Positions 39,257 to 49,345 of a stretch of 64,000 nt of DNA are shown here, one piece after another. How positions within the stretch are numbered: the first letter of the stretch is position 1; every line of letters begins with the position of its first letter. Source of the stretch: Roseateles asaccharophilus (GTDB taxonomy: Bacteria; Pseudomonadota; Gammaproteobacteria; Burkholderiales; Burkholderiaceae_C); the NCBI RefSeq assembly GCF_004362405.1, contig NZ_SNXE01000001.1, positions 620,001 to 684,000 on the forward strand, written 5' to 3'. The position numbers were made by a program, and so were the translations under genes. The notes beneath the pieces were generated by a model that was not told the origin of the DNA, ran no database searches, and saw nothing but the letters and a program-made list of their open reading frames with translations.

Positions 39257-40198
39257 CTAGCGCATCACCTCGCAGCGCTTGCGGCGGTTCGGGTAGGGGT
39301 CGCCGCCAAAGGCATCGTTGTTGCAGCGCACGCCGTCCCAGGCATCACGGTACTGGTAGCGCCCGTCCGTGCCGTAGCGCACCTGGGCCCGGCCGCTGAA
39401 GCGGCAGTACCCGCCCTCGTCGGCGCAGGCTTGCCAGCGTTGGCTGCCGCCTTCGCCACCCCACCCGCCACCCCAGCCCGAAGTCTGGACCTCGCAGTGC
39501 TTGATCACGCCGAAACTGGGGTCGCCGAATACGTCGGTCGTACAGGCCACCTCACCGCGGACATCACGTTTGGCAAAGCGCTGGCCATCGCCGAAGCGGA
39601 CTGTGGCCCGCCCGCGCACCTTGCAGGTCTGCCCTTCTGCTGCGCAATAGCGCCAGCCATCATCCTGGCCCCAGGAGCCGCCCGATCCACCGCTGCCGTT
39701 GTCGAGCAGTGCGCGGCGCGGTACTTCGCAGTGTTTGGTCACCCCAAAAGCAGGATCGCCGAAGGCGGTCACATCGCAGCGGACGCTGCCGTAAGCGCGC
39801 CTCGTGGAGAAGCGGTCTCCCTGCCCGAAGCGCACATCGGCCGAGCCTCGGAAGCGACAAATCTGACCCTCGGTGGCACAGAAGACATAGTCATCGTCAT
39901 TTTGATTGCCACCGCCGTGGCGCCCCGCCACTTCGCACTGCTTGGGCGAACCTGGGGCGGGATCACCAAAGGTATCGTTGTTGCACATCACGTCGCCACG
40001 TACGGAGCGCGTGGTCCAGTTGCCGGGCACGCCGTACCTCACCAGGGCGGACCCCGATATCTGGCACACGGAGCCCTCGCTGGCGCAGCGGCGCCAGCCA
40101 TCGCCGAATGCCTGTGCGCCGGGGCTGGCCAGCAACAGCAGGCATGGGAGGACGAAGGCGGCGGACAGTCCGCGCGCCACAGCAAGCAGGATGCGCAT
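39257..40198 (-). CDS. Secreted cysteine-rich protein with four tandem repeats
   Basis: The 313-residue protein has a signal peptide (MRILLAVARGLSAAFVLPCL, then ASPGAQA) and four repeats of about 55 residues separated by Gly/Ser/Asn linkers. Each repeat follows C-A-x-E-G-x-x-C, G-x-A-x-V-R-(Y/F)-G, a central Val/Cys strand, FGDP and K-x-CEV, with four cysteines probably making two disulfides. I do not recognise a named family with certainty; similar modules appear as carbohydrate- or surface-binding appendages in secreted enzymes, but no enzymatic domain is present. AAGGA precedes ATG 40198. Confidence 0.82.
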   Translation of the reverse strand: MRILLAVARGLSAAFVLPCLLLLASPGAQAFGDGWRRCASEGSVCQISGSALVRYGVPGNWTTRSVRGDVMCNNDTFGDPAPGSPKQCEVAGRHGGGNQNDDDYVFCATEGQICRFRGSADVRFGQGDRFSTRRAYGSVRCDVTAFGDPAFGVTKHCEVPRRALLDNGSGGSGGSWGQDDGWRYCAAEGQTCKVRGRATVRFGDGQRFAKRDVRGEVACTTDVFGDPSFGVIKHCEVQTSGWGGGWGGEGGSQRWQACADEGGYCRFSGRAQVRYGTDGRYQYRDAWDGVRCNNDAFGGDPYPNRRKRCEVMR

Positions 40199-40436
40199 GG
40201 GAGGATCCTTCTTTTTTCGTTGATTGTTGGAGTGTGAGGGCATCGTACGACGAGTGCCGTCGCCGATTGAGACAGTTTGTAGTTCCAGGCGCGCTGCACA
40301 TGACTGCCCTCTGAGTCGCCGCGGCCGTGGGGCAAGCAGCGGTCTTGTTGCACCTGGCTCGATACCCAGCGTCCTGTGGTGTGCAGGCTTCCTGCGGGCT
40401 AGACTGTGGCCGCCCCTCCATCGATCCTCCGCCGCC

Positions 40437-41411
40437 ATGCAAGCACCGGATCTGCCCCCTGACGAGGCACTGCGCCTTGCCACTCTGCGGTCCCTGAACA
40501 TTCTCGATACTCCGACGGAGGAGCGCTTCGACCGCTTGACCCGCTTGGCCAAGCGTCTGTTCGGGGTTCCCATCGTGCTCATCAGCCTGGTCGATGCGCA
40601 CCGGCAGTGGTTCAAGTCCTGCGTGGGCGTGAACGCGACCGAAACTCCGCGGGAAGTCTCCTTCTGTGGTCATGCCATCCTGGCCGACGAGATCTTCCTC
40701 ATTCCCGATGCCACGCAAGACCCGCGCTTTGCCGACAACCCGCTGGTGACGGGTGAACCCCATATCCGCTTCTATGCAGGTTGCCCCTTGTCGGTCGGCG
40801 TGGGCGGGCGTCTGGGCACCCTGTGCCTGATCGACACCGAGCCGCGCCAGATGAGCGCGGATGATCTGGCCCTGTTGCGCGACCTGGCGCGCATGGCCGA
40901 GCAAGAACTGGCTGCCGTGCAGATGGCCACGCTGGATGAGCTGACCGGTCTGTCCAACCGGCGCGGCTTCATGGCGCTGGCCCAGCATGCGCTGCAGTGG
41001 TGCGAGCGGCATCGCCAGCCCGCGACCCTGCTTTACATGGACTTGGACGAGTTCAAGCCCATCAATGACCGCTTCGGCCATGCCGAGGGCGATCTGGCCC
41101 TGAGGGCCTTTGCCCAGTGTCTGGGTGAAGCCTTCCGGGGCTCGGATGTGATTGCCCGCCAAGGGGGGGACGAGTTCCTGGTCCTGCTGACCGAGAGCTC
41201 GCCCGAGCAGGCCAGCGCTGCGCTGGAGCGCCTGCGCAGCCTGCTGCAGGCCTACAAGCTCAGCAGCGCGCGGGGATATGCCCTGGACTTCAGTGTGGGC
41301 GCGGTGCCCTATGACCGCGAGCGACATGCCACCCTCGAGGCCTGGCTGGCCGCGGCCGACCAGGCCATGTACGAGGCCAAGCGCGCGCGCAAGCTGGCCG
41401 GGCCGCGCTGA
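40437..41411 (+). CDS. Diguanylate cyclase with N-terminal GAF domain
   Basis: The 324-residue soluble protein has a GAF domain (about 20-155: RFDRLTRLAKRLFGVPIVLI, SFCGHAIL, FYAGCPL) and a GGDEF domain with DELTGLSNRRGF, the metal Asp in YMDLDEFKPIND and an intact RQGGDEFLVLL. It should make cyclic di-GMP in response to a cytoplasmic signal. There is no EAL domain. The N-terminus is of the kind often annotated as sensor-domain diguanylate cyclase. Start ATG 40437. Confidence 0.92.
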   Translation: MQAPDLPPDEALRLATLRSLNILDTPTEERFDRLTRLAKRLFGVPIVLISLVDAHRQWFKSCVGVNATETPREVSFCGHAILADEIFLIPDATQDPRFADNPLVTGEPHIRFYAGCPLSVGVGGRLGTLCLIDTEPRQMSADDLALLRDLARMAEQELAAVQMATLDELTGLSNRRGFMALAQHALQWCERHRQPATLLYMDLDEFKPINDRFGHAEGDLALRAFAQCLGEAFRGSDVIARQGGDEFLVLLTESSPEQASAALERLRSLLQAYKLSSARGYALDFSVGAVPYDRERHATLEAWLAAADQAMYEAKRARKLAGPR

Positions 41412-41445
41412 AAGACGGCAGCCCGGCAGCCCGGCGGCCGGTGCT

Positions 41446-42210
41446 TCAGCGGCCCAGGCGGCGGCGGCTCATCAGGCCCACGGCGCACAGGCCGGCCAGC
41501 AGCAGGGCATAGGTGCTGGGCTCGGGCACGGGGGCCAGGGTGGCGTTGAAGCTGAAGTCGTCGATGGCCAGGCCGTCATCGGAGCCGCTGACGTCCACAT
41601 CGCTCCAGCGCAGCCAGAGGCTGCCGCCCTGGGCCAGGTTCAGGCCGGCGATGCTGCCCGAGAGCGCGCTGCGGTTGGCGGCGGCATTGCCGTCCAGGGC
41701 ACCCGTGGGTGTGCTGTTCTTGGGGGCGATGAAGTCCAGGGCGCTCAGGTTGGTCCAGGTGCCGCTGTTCAGCGTGGTGGCATCGGTGCTGTACTGGAAG
41801 CTCAGGCGGTCAGTGCGACCCGTGCCGCCCAGACGCCACTGCTCGCCGATGTAGCCGATGCTCACGCTCTCGATGGCGCGGCCGGCCAGGTTGACGAAGG
41901 ACACGCCGAACTGCGGCACCAAGCTGCCCGAGCGCAGGCCACCCAGGGCGCGTTCGGTGCTACCTGCCTTGCCGAAGCTGTAGGTGTTGCCTGCGGTGTC
42001 GCTGCCGGTGCCAGCCGCGTAAGTGGTGTTGGCATTGCTGCCGCCTTCCAAAAAGGCCCAGCCTGCAGGCAGGCTGCTGCTGGTACCGCTGCTGGCCAGC
42101 GTGTCGAAGTTCTGGCTGTAGTTCAGAGAAGCAGCCGTCAGCTGGACCTGGGCCTGGGCCGACAGGCTGGCCGCCGCGAAGGCGGCCAGGGCAAAGAAAC
42201 GCTTGGACAT
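41446..42210 (-). CDS. PEP-CTERM sorted exported protein
   Basis: The 254-residue protein has a signal peptide (MSKRFFALAAFAAASLSAQA), a Thr/Ser/Gly-rich beta body, and a C-terminal sorting tripartite signal: VPEPST, a hydrophobic helix YALLLAGLCAVGLM and basic SRRRLGR. PEP-CTERM proteins are processed by exosortase and reach the surface or the exopolysaccharide matrix. No exosortase gene lies in this window. The role of the body is unknown. Confidence 0.92.
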   Translation of the reverse strand: MSKRFFALAAFAAASLSAQAQVQLTAASLNYSQNFDTLASSGTSSSLPAGWAFLEGGSNANTTYAAGTGSDTAGNTYSFGKAGSTERALGGLRSGSLVPQFGVSFVNLAGRAIESVSIGYIGEQWRLGGTGRTDRLSFQYSTDATTLNSGTWTNLSALDFIAPKNSTPTGALDGNAAANRSALSGSIAGLNLAQGGSLWLRWSDVDVSGSDDGLAIDDFSFNATLAPVPEPSTYALLLAGLCAVGLMSRRRLGR

Positions 42211-42365
42211 GGGGAGACTCCCTCGGTGATGGAAAACCTGTGGTGGGCATACTGCAGTGCAGCAAAGGCCCATGCTTCAGGGAAAGCGTGAATCTCCTGT
42301 GTCATGGCGACACGCCGAGGGCCGGCATCCCATGAATGCGGGGGCATCGACGCTGGTTGGCGCCG

Positions 42366-42414
42366 TTTGCGCAAATTTGCGCAAAGAATGACGACATTTG
42401 CGAGCTCTTTGCGC
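42366..42414. promoter_or_regulatory. Array of TTTGCGC operator half-sites between the PEP-CTERM gene and psd
   Basis: TTTGCGCAAA occurs twice back to back (42366-42375, 42376-42385), giving a perfect 20-bp palindrome. Further TTTGCG copies follow at 42397-42402 and 42408-42413. A TACAAT -10 for psd lies at 42453-42458. The cluster is 80-130 bp upstream of psd and 160-200 bp upstream of the PEP-CTERM gene, so it could control either. Confidence 0.6.
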
Positions 42415-42493
42415 TGAGCCGGGGTGTGCAGCCCCTGTGCTCTTTGGCCCTCTACAATCCGCGCCTCACCCAACTCAAGCCCCGGGGCCCGCC

Positions 42494-43336
42494 TTGTCCG
42501 AACGTCTTGCCGTGCTGCTGCAACACCTGCTGCCCAAGCAGGCTCTGACCCGGCTGGCGGGGGCTTTTGCCTCGGCGCGCCTGGGCGGCCTGACGCAGTG
42601 GGCCATACGTCGCTTCATCGCCCGCTACGGCGTCAATATGGCCGAGGCGGCCCAGCCCGATCCGGCCGCCTATGCCAGCTTCAACGAGTTCTTCACCCGG
42701 CCGCTGCGCCAGGGTGCGCGTCCGCTGGCATCGGCCTCGCTGATCTGCCCGGTGGATGGCGCCATCAGCCAGTTCGGCGTGATCCGGGGCGATCAGATTT
42801 TCCAGGCCAAGGGGCATCACTTCAGCACCACGGCCCTGGTGGGCGGCGATGCCGGCTTGGCGGCGCAGTTTCAGGACGGCTTCTTTGCCAATCTCTATCT
42901 GAGCCCGCGCGACTACCACCGCATCCACATGCCCTGCGCCGGGCGCCTGCTGCGCATGATCCATGTGCCGGGCGAGCTGTTCTCGGTCAATCCGGTCACG
43001 GCGCGCGGCGTGCCGGGTCTGTTCGCCCGCAACGAGCGCGTGGTCTGCGTGTTCGAGGGCGAGCAAGGCCCCTTCGTGCTGGTGCTGGTGGGCGCCACCG
43101 TGGTGGGTTCCATGTTCACCACTTGGCATGGCGTGGTGAACCCGCCCCGCCCCGGCCAGGTGCGCGAATGGTCCTATGCCGATCAGGACATCCGCCTGCA
43201 GCAAGGGCAGGAAATGGGCCGCTTCCTGCTGGGCTCCACCGTCGTGATGCTCTTCCCGGCCGCCCAGCAGCTGAACTTCAACCCGGCCTGGGCCCCGGCG
43301 GGGCCGGTGCGTCTGGGCGAGACGATGGCGCGCTGA
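42494..43336 (+). CDS. psd: Phosphatidylserine decarboxylase (proenzyme)
   Basis: Psd makes phosphatidylethanolamine at the inner membrane. The 280-residue proenzyme has SFNEFFTRPLRQGARPL, CPVDGAISQFG, the catalytic YLSPRDYHRIHMP and LGST near the C-terminus, where self-cleavage makes the pyruvoyl group. I start at TTG 42494 (SERLAVLLQHLLPKQ follows), which fits the family; an upstream open part is not conserved in character. The 3' end overlaps the EAL gene by 59 bp on the other strand. Confidence 0.95.
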   Translation: MSERLAVLLQHLLPKQALTRLAGAFASARLGGLTQWAIRRFIARYGVNMAEAAQPDPAAYASFNEFFTRPLRQGARPLASASLICPVDGAISQFGVIRGDQIFQAKGHHFSTTALVGGDAGLAAQFQDGFFANLYLSPRDYHRIHMPCAGRLLRMIHVPGELFSVNPVTARGVPGLFARNERVVCVFEGEQGPFVLVLVGATVVGSMFTTWHGVVNPPRPGQVREWSYADQDIRLQQGQEMGRFLLGSTVVMLFPAAQQLNFNPAWAPAGPVRLGETMAR

Positions 43337-45617
43337 GCGCCGCGCTCAGCCGGCCCGCCAGCAGCTCGCCGGCCTGCGTGCTTTGCAGCGGCCGTCCCAG
43401 GTGATAGCCCTGCAGCTGGGTGCATCCCAGAGCCTCGGCCGCCAGGGCCTGCTCTTCGGTCTCGACGCCCTCGGCCACGACCTCCAGGCCCAGCGAATGA
43501 CCCAGGGCGCAGGTGGCGCGCACCACCGCGCTCGCCTCATGCTGAGGCAGGGGCGCGATCATGCTGCGGTCCAGTTTCATCGAGTAGATCGGCAGCTGGC
43601 GCAGCATGGTCAGCGATGACTGGCCGGTGCCGAAGTCATCCAGCGCACACAGCACGCCGGCCTGCCGCAGCCGCTCCAGCTGCGGTCGGACCTCTTCAAT
43701 ATGGCCGATCGCGGCCGACTCGGTCATCTCGATCTGCAGGCTGCCTCGCGGCAGATCCATCGCCTCGATGGCGGCCAGCAGGCGCGGCACGAAGCGCGCA
43801 TCCTCGAACTGAAGCGGCGAGACGTTGATGGCCACCGGCAGCACCTCCCCGAAGCGATCGAGCCAGTCGCGCAGCTGACGCGTCGCCAGTGCGACGATCA
43901 GCGCCCCCAGGGCCTGGATCTGCCCGGTGCGCTCGGCGGCCGGCACGAATTCCGCCGGGCTGACCTGGCCGTGCCCGGGTCGTTGCCAGCGAACCAGGGC
44001 CTCGAAGCCGAGCAGCTCGCGCGAGCCGGCCCGGACCTTGGGCTGGTACAGGAGCTCGAACTCTCCGGCTTCCAGGGCCTTGGCCAGCGACTGTTCGGCG
44101 AGCATGCGCTCTTGAGCCGCCTGGTTCATCGACGCCTCGAAGAACGCATAGCTGGGCCCCGGTTCCGCCTTGGCGCGGTGTGCCGCGGTATCGGCCGCGC
44201 GCAGCAGGGCGGCGCCGTCGCTGCCATCCAGTGGAAAGAGGGCCACGCCGGCCGAGATGTGCACATGAAGCTCGGCATCCTCCACCGCGAAGGGGCGCTG
44301 AAAGAGCTGCAGCAGCCGCTCGACAAAGCGGCGGGCCGCGGCGCGCTCGCCCGCTTGCGGGCCCTGCACGAGGAGCACGAACTGGTCCTCACCCAAACGC
44401 GCGACGGTCGCCACATCGGCCAGCTCACTGCGCAGCCGCTGCGCCACGGCCAGCAGCAGGGCATCGCCCACCGCGTGGCCCAGGGTTTCATTGACCAGCT
44501 GGAAGCGGTCGATATCGGCCGACACCAGCGCAAAGGGCGCGGCGCCCGGGCGAGTCAGATCGCGCAGACGCTCCACTGTGAAATTGCGGTTGGGCAGCCC
44601 GGTCAGATCATCATGCAGGGCTTGGTGGCGCAGGGCCTCCAGAGCGACATGGCGGGCCGTGTCGTCGATCAGGGCCAGCAGCTCCGCCGGCGCACCGTCC
44701 CAGATGATCTGGCTGGACAAGCCATGCAGGTGCAGAAGCCGGCCGTCACGCCGGCGGCGGGTCTCCTCCCACTCAAAATGCGCCTCGGGGTTCTGCACCA
44801 GCTCAAGATGGCGGCGCACGGCCTGTTCGCGCTGTTCGGGGGCGACCAGCGCATCGAGCACATCGCTCTGCTGCGCGGCTTGCAGCTCGGTGTAGCCGAA
44901 CATGCTCAGGGCCGCAGGGTTGGCGTAGAGCAGCTGACGACCGCGCAACACGACCAGTCCTTGCAGCGAGCGTTCGGCCAGGCGTGTGAAGCGTTCGGCC
45001 TGCAGGCGCGCCTGGGCGTGTGCGCGTTCGAGCGAGAGCAGGATCAGCGCCAGGCTCAGCACCAGCTGGACAATGGCCCCGAGCCCGTAGGTCACGACCG
45101 AACGGCCCGAGGGGTCGAGCAGGGGGCCGGTGGCGTGCACCAAGCCGGCCGCCACGAAGCAGACCCCCACCCAGCGCGCCTGGGAAGAACCCTGCTGCCA
45201 CAGCAGCCAGGCGCTGACCATGGCGCCAAGCCCCAGAACCAGGCCGCCGAAGAGCACGGCGCTGGGCATATGCCAGGTGCCCAGGGTGGCGAGCACCGTC
45301 ATCACGACGAGCAGGCCGGGCAGCCAGAGCCCCAGGCGCAGGCGCCGGCCGCGGAAGTCCAGGCTGCCCATCAGCTGCAGCAGCTGCGATCCCATCAGGG
45401 CCGCCGAGGCCAGAAGCGCCTGCAGCGCACGCAGCGCACCACCGGGGGCGAAGTGGTCCTGCATCAGCGGCCCCCCGGTCAGGCCCAGGGCCAGCAGCAC
45501 CCAGCTCCAGCCCCACAGCCGGACGTAGCGGTAGCGGTACTCCTGGCGCCACAGCAAGAGCATGGCCAAGCCGAACATGGCGAGTTGGATCGCACTGACC
45601 AGCAGCAAAGGGGTCAT
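43278..45617 (-). CDS. Membrane PAS-GGDEF-EAL protein, probably a phosphodiesterase
   Basis: The 779-residue protein has an N-terminal block of seven or so membrane helices (residues 1-205), a PAS domain (about 225-340), a GGDEF domain in which the signature is changed to GEDQF (RLGEDQFVLLVQG), and an EAL domain with FEALVRW, INVSPLQF, EMTESAAIG and DDFGTGQSSLTMLRQLP. The cyclase site is probably inactive and may bind GTP as a regulator; the EAL site looks active. I use ATG 45617, with AGGA 6 bases upstream; ATG 45623 is possible. The open frame continues far upstream over trpS but is antisense there. Confidence 0.88.
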   Translation of the reverse strand: MTPLLLVSAIQLAMFGLAMLLLWRQEYRYRYVRLWGWSWVLLALGLTGGPLMQDHFAPGGALRALQALLASAALMGSQLLQLMGSLDFRGRRLRLGLWLPGLLVVMTVLATLGTWHMPSAVLFGGLVLGLGAMVSAWLLWQQGSSQARWVGVCFVAAGLVHATGPLLDPSGRSVVTYGLGAIVQLVLSLALILLSLERAHAQARLQAERFTRLAERSLQGLVVLRGRQLLYANPAALSMFGYTELQAAQQSDVLDALVAPEQREQAVRRHLELVQNPEAHFEWEETRRRRDGRLLHLHGLSSQIIWDGAPAELLALIDDTARHVALEALRHQALHDDLTGLPNRNFTVERLRDLTRPGAAPFALVSADIDRFQLVNETLGHAVGDALLLAVAQRLRSELADVATVARLGEDQFVLLVQGPQAGERAAARRFVERLLQLFQRPFAVEDAELHVHISAGVALFPLDGSDGAALLRAADTAAHRAKAEPGPSYAFFEASMNQAAQERMLAEQSLAKALEAGEFELLYQPKVRAGSRELLGFEALVRWQRPGHGQVSPAEFVPAAERTGQIQALGALIVALATRQLRDWLDRFGEVLPVAINVSPLQFEDARFVPRLLAAIEAMDLPRGSLQIEMTESAAIGHIEEVRPQLERLRQAGVLCALDDFGTGQSSLTMLRQLPIYSMKLDRSMIAPLPQHEASAVVRATCALGHSLGLEVVAEGVETEEQALAAEALGCTQLQGYHLGRPLQSTQAGELLAGRLSAALSAPSSRPDAPAPPGPRPG

Positions 45618-45740
45618 CACCATTCCTGGAGTACCGCTGGGGGATGCTAGCCCAAGCCCGGTCCGGGTCGGAAGCCTGGGCGAGAATACGTGTTGCACCG
45701 GCGCGGCTGCGCCCGCCGCCCACAGCTCTTCTTCCACGAC

Positions 45741-47051
45741 ATGACCCAACGCGTTCTCACCGGCATCACCACCACCGGCACCCTGCATCTCGGCAACTAC
45801 GTGGGCGCGGTGCGCCGCGCCATCGCGGCCAGCCGCGCGCCGGGCGTGGAGAGCTTCTTCTTCATGGCGGACTACCACGCCCTGATCAAGTGCGACGAGC
45901 CCGACCGCATCGAGGCCTCGCGCCTGCAGATTGCCGCCACCTGGCTGGCCGCGGGCCTGGACACCTCGCGCGTGGTCTTCTACCGCCAGAGCGACATCCC
46001 CGAGATCCCCGAGCTGACCTGGCTGCTGACCTGCGTCACCAGCAAGGGTCAGATGAACCGCGCCCATGCCTACAAGGCCTCGGTGGACGCTAATCTGGCC
46101 GCGGGCGAGGACGCCGACGCCGGCGTCACCATGGGCCTGTACAGCTACCCCATCCTGATGGCGGCCGACATCCTGATGTTCAACGCCCACCGCGTGCCCG
46201 TGGGCAAGGACCAGGTGCAGCACATCGAGATGGCGCGCGATGTGGCCCAGCGCTTCAACCACCTCTTCGGGCGCGGTGAGGACTTCTTCGTCCTGCCCGA
46301 GGCCAGCATCGACGAAGAGATGGAGCTGCTGCCGGGCCTGGACGGCCGCAAGATGAGCAAGAGCTACGACAACGTGATCCCGCTCTTCGAGGGCGGGTCC
46401 AAGGCGCTCAAGGACGCGATCGCCCGCATCGTCACCGACTCCAAGCTGCCCGGCGAACCCAAGGAGCCCGAGGGCTCGCACCTGGTGCAGATCTACGACG
46501 CCTTTGCCACCCCTGCCCAGCGCGAGGCCTTCCGCGCCGCGCTGCGCGCCGGCCTGGCCTGGGGCGAGGCCAAGCAGCAGCTCTTCGAGCTGATCGAGGC
46601 CGAGATCGGCCCCATGCGCGCACGCTACGACGCCCTGATGGCCGAGCCCGAGCGCATCGAGACCATCCTGATGGAAGGCGCGGCCCGCGCCCGCGCCCTG
46701 GCCGCCCCGCTGCTGCAGCGCCTGCGCGAGGCCGTGGGCCTGCGCCGCTTCCAGCCCCTGCAGGCCAAGGCCGCGCCCCAGGCCAAGGCCAAGTCCGCCC
46801 TGCCGGTCTTCAAGCAGTACCGCGAGGCCGACGGCCAGTTCTACTTCAAGCTCAATGCCGCCGACGGCGGCCTGCTGCTGCAGAGCCAGGGCTTTGCCCA
46901 GGGCCGCGAGGCCGGCCAATGGGTGGCCCGGCTGAAGAAGGAGGGCGTGGCCGCGCTGGCGCAGGCGCCGGTGCAGCGCGCCGAGGGCGTGGCCGAGGTC
47001 CAGCTGCACGAGGCCCTGCAGGCCTTGCAGGCGGCCGAGTCCCAGGACTGA
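45741..47051 (+). CDS. trpS: Tryptophanyl-tRNA synthetase with extra C-terminal domain
   Basis: TrpRS charges tRNA-Trp. The catalytic part has [12 protein letters not shown] (HIGH-type), [17 protein letters not shown] and [11 protein letters not shown] (near 210). At 436 residues it is about 100 longer than the minimal enzyme. After a linker rich in Ala, Lys and Pro (about 355-370) comes a 55-residue unit [20 protein letters not shown]...[19 protein letters not shown] that resembles the DUF1508/YegP fold. The fused module may contact tRNA or RNA. ATG 45741 is the start. Confidence 0.96.
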   Translation: MTQRVLTGITTTGTLHLGNYVGAVRRAIAASRAPGVESFFFMADYHALIKCDEPDRIEASRLQIAATWLAAGLDTSRVVFYRQSDIPEIPELTWLLTCVTSKGQMNRAHAYKASVDANLAAGEDADAGVTMGLYSYPILMAADILMFNAHRVPVGKDQVQHIEMARDVAQRFNHLFGRGEDFFVLPEASIDEEMELLPGLDGRKMSKSYDNVIPLFEGGSKALKDAIARIVTDSKLPGEPKEPEGSHLVQIYDAFATPAQREAFRAALRAGLAWGEAKQQLFELIEAEIGPMRARYDALMAEPERIETILMEGAARARALAAPLLQRLREAVGLRRFQPLQAKAAPQAKAKSALPVFKQYREADGQFYFKLNAADGGLLLQSQGFAQGREAGQWVARLKKEGVAALAQAPVQRAEGVAEVQLHEALQALQAAESQD

Positions 47052-47212
47052 GACGCCCGGTTTTAGAGAGTTCTCTCTGACTTGCGGCAGGGCCGCGAAA
47101 ACCCCCTAGGCGCACCGGTCCGGGGTCTTTAGCCTAGAGACCCTGACAAGGGTGCGCCGGGTCTCTGGGTCCGGGCTATCCTGCCTATCAAGACCTACAA
47201 GAGGAGACCCGG

Positions 47213-48901
47213 ATGGCCACCATCCCCGCCGACAGCCTGGCCCTGCAGCGCCTGTACCACTGGGAGCGTCAGACCCCCGACCGCATCACCCTGAGCCAGC
47301 CCATGGGCGGCGGCCGGGTGCAGGACTTCAGCTGGGCCCAGGTGGCCGATCAGGTGCGGCGCATGGCCGCCCACCTCAAGGCCCAGGGCTGGGAGCCCGG
47401 CTCCAAGGTGGCCATCCTGTCCAAGAACTGCGCCTGGTGGCTGATGAGCGATCTGGCCATCTGGATGGCCGGTCATGTCTCCGTGCCGCTCTATCCCACG
47501 CTGGCGCCCGACACCATCCGCCAGATCCTGGAGCACAGCGAGGCCAAGGCCCTGTTCGTGGGCAAGCTCGACGGCTGGGACGGCATGAAGCCCGGCGTGC
47601 CCGCCGGTCTGCCCTGCTACAGCTACCCGCTCTCGCCCGACTCGGCCCGCGCCGAGTACGAGGGCTGGGACGCCATCTGCGCCCGCACCGCCCCGCTCAG
47701 CGGCGACATCCTGCGCGGCGCGGACGAGCTCTGCACCCTGATCTACACCTCGGGCACCACCGGCAACCCCAAGGGCGTGATGCACAGCTTTGCCGGCTTT
47801 GCCTGGGCCATCCAGAGCGGCCTGGCCCGCATTCCCCTGCATGGCGAGGACCGCATGCTCTCCTACCTGCCCCTGGCCCATGTGGTGGAGCGGGTGCTGG
47901 TGGAGCATGGCTGGCTGCGCACCGGCATGCACCTGTTCTTTGCCGAGAGCCTGGACACCTTCACCGCCGACCTGCAGCGCGCCCTGCCCACCGTCTTCTT
48001 CTCGGTGCCGCGCCTGTGGGTCAAGTTCCAGCAGGGCGTGCACGCCAAGATGCCGCCGGCCAAGCTGGAGCGCCTGCTGGGCATCCCGCTGATCGGCGGT
48101 CTGGTGCGGCGCAAGATTCTCAAGGCCCTGGGCCTGAACCAGTGCCGCATCGCCGCCGGCGGTGCCGCGCCCATGCCCCTGGCCCTGCTGCAGTGGTACG
48201 AGCGCCTGGGCCTGCCCATCAACGAGGGCTATGGCATGACCGAGAACCTGGCGGTCTCCCATATCACCGTGCCGGGCAAGAACCAGCAGGGCACGGTGGG
48301 CCCGGCCTATGACGGGGTGGAGACCCGCATCGATCCGGCCAATGGCGAGCTGCAGATGCGCAGCCCCGCCCTGATGCTGGGCTACTACAAGGAGCCCGGC
48401 CTCAGCCGCGAGGCGATCACCGAGGACGGCTGGCTGCGCACCGGCGACAAGGCCGAGCTGCGCGCCGACGGCTGCCTGCGCATCACCGGCCGGGTCAAGG
48501 ATCTGTTCAAGACCAGCAAGGGCAAGTACGTGGCGCCTGCGCCCATCGAGGACCGTCTGGTCATGCACCCGGCCGTGGAGGCCTGCATGGTCACCGGGGC
48601 CAATCTGGGCCAGCCCCTGGGTCTGGTCATGCTCTCGCCCGACGCCGCCCAGCGCAGCGGCTCCCAGGCCGACCGCGAGCAGCTCATGGCCCAGCTCAGC
48701 CAGCATCTGGACGATGTGAACGCCCGCCTGGACCCGCATGAGCAGCTCGACTGCCTGGTGGTGCTCAAGACCCCCTGGACGGTGGACAACGGCTTCATCA
48801 CCCCCACCTTCAAGGTCAAACGCAACAAGGTCGAAGAGGCTTACGCCACGCAGTTTGAGAAGTGGGTGGCCAAGCGCGACAAGGTCATCATGGGCGACTG
48901 A
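47213..48901 (+). CDS. AMP-binding long-chain acyl-CoA synthetase-like enzyme
   Basis: The 562-residue protein adenylates a carboxylic acid and transfers it to CoA. Motifs in order: [19 protein letters not shown] (P-loop), [41 protein letters not shown] and [17 protein letters not shown]. It groups with long-chain or bubblegum-type FadD-like synthetases. AGGAG sits 8 bases before the ATG. No beta-oxidation gene lies beside it. The 160 bp upstream contain the GC hairpin GCGGC-AGG-GCCGC. Confidence 0.92.
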   Translation: MATIPADSLALQRLYHWERQTPDRITLSQPMGGGRVQDFSWAQVADQVRRMAAHLKAQGWEPGSKVAILSKNCAWWLMSDLAIWMAGHVSVPLYPTLAPDTIRQILEHSEAKALFVGKLDGWDGMKPGVPAGLPCYSYPLSPDSARAEYEGWDAICARTAPLSGDILRGADELCTLIYTSGTTGNPKGVMHSFAGFAWAIQSGLARIPLHGEDRMLSYLPLAHVVERVLVEHGWLRTGMHLFFAESLDTFTADLQRALPTVFFSVPRLWVKFQQGVHAKMPPAKLERLLGIPLIGGLVRRKILKALGLNQCRIAAGGAAPMPLALLQWYERLGLPINEGYGMTENLAVSHITVPGKNQQGTVGPAYDGVETRIDPANGELQMRSPALMLGYYKEPGLSREAITEDGWLRTGDKAELRADGCLRITGRVKDLFKTSKGKYVAPAPIEDRLVMHPAVEACMVTGANLGQPLGLVMLSPDAAQRSGSQADREQLMAQLSQHLDDVNARLDPHEQLDCLVVLKTPWTVDNGFITPTFKVKRNKVEEAYATQFEKWVAKRDKVIMGD

Positions 48902-48935
48902 GGCGGGCCGCGCCGGCCTGCCGCAGAATGCCGGC

Positions 48936-49328
<393 letters not shown>

Positions 49329-49345
49329 ACCGGCGGCCCGCCGCC

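Noticed and set aside
45618..47009. Upstream extension of the EAL frame across trpS
   Set aside because: The true protein begins with a membrane block at 45617-45623; the extension is antisense of trpS.
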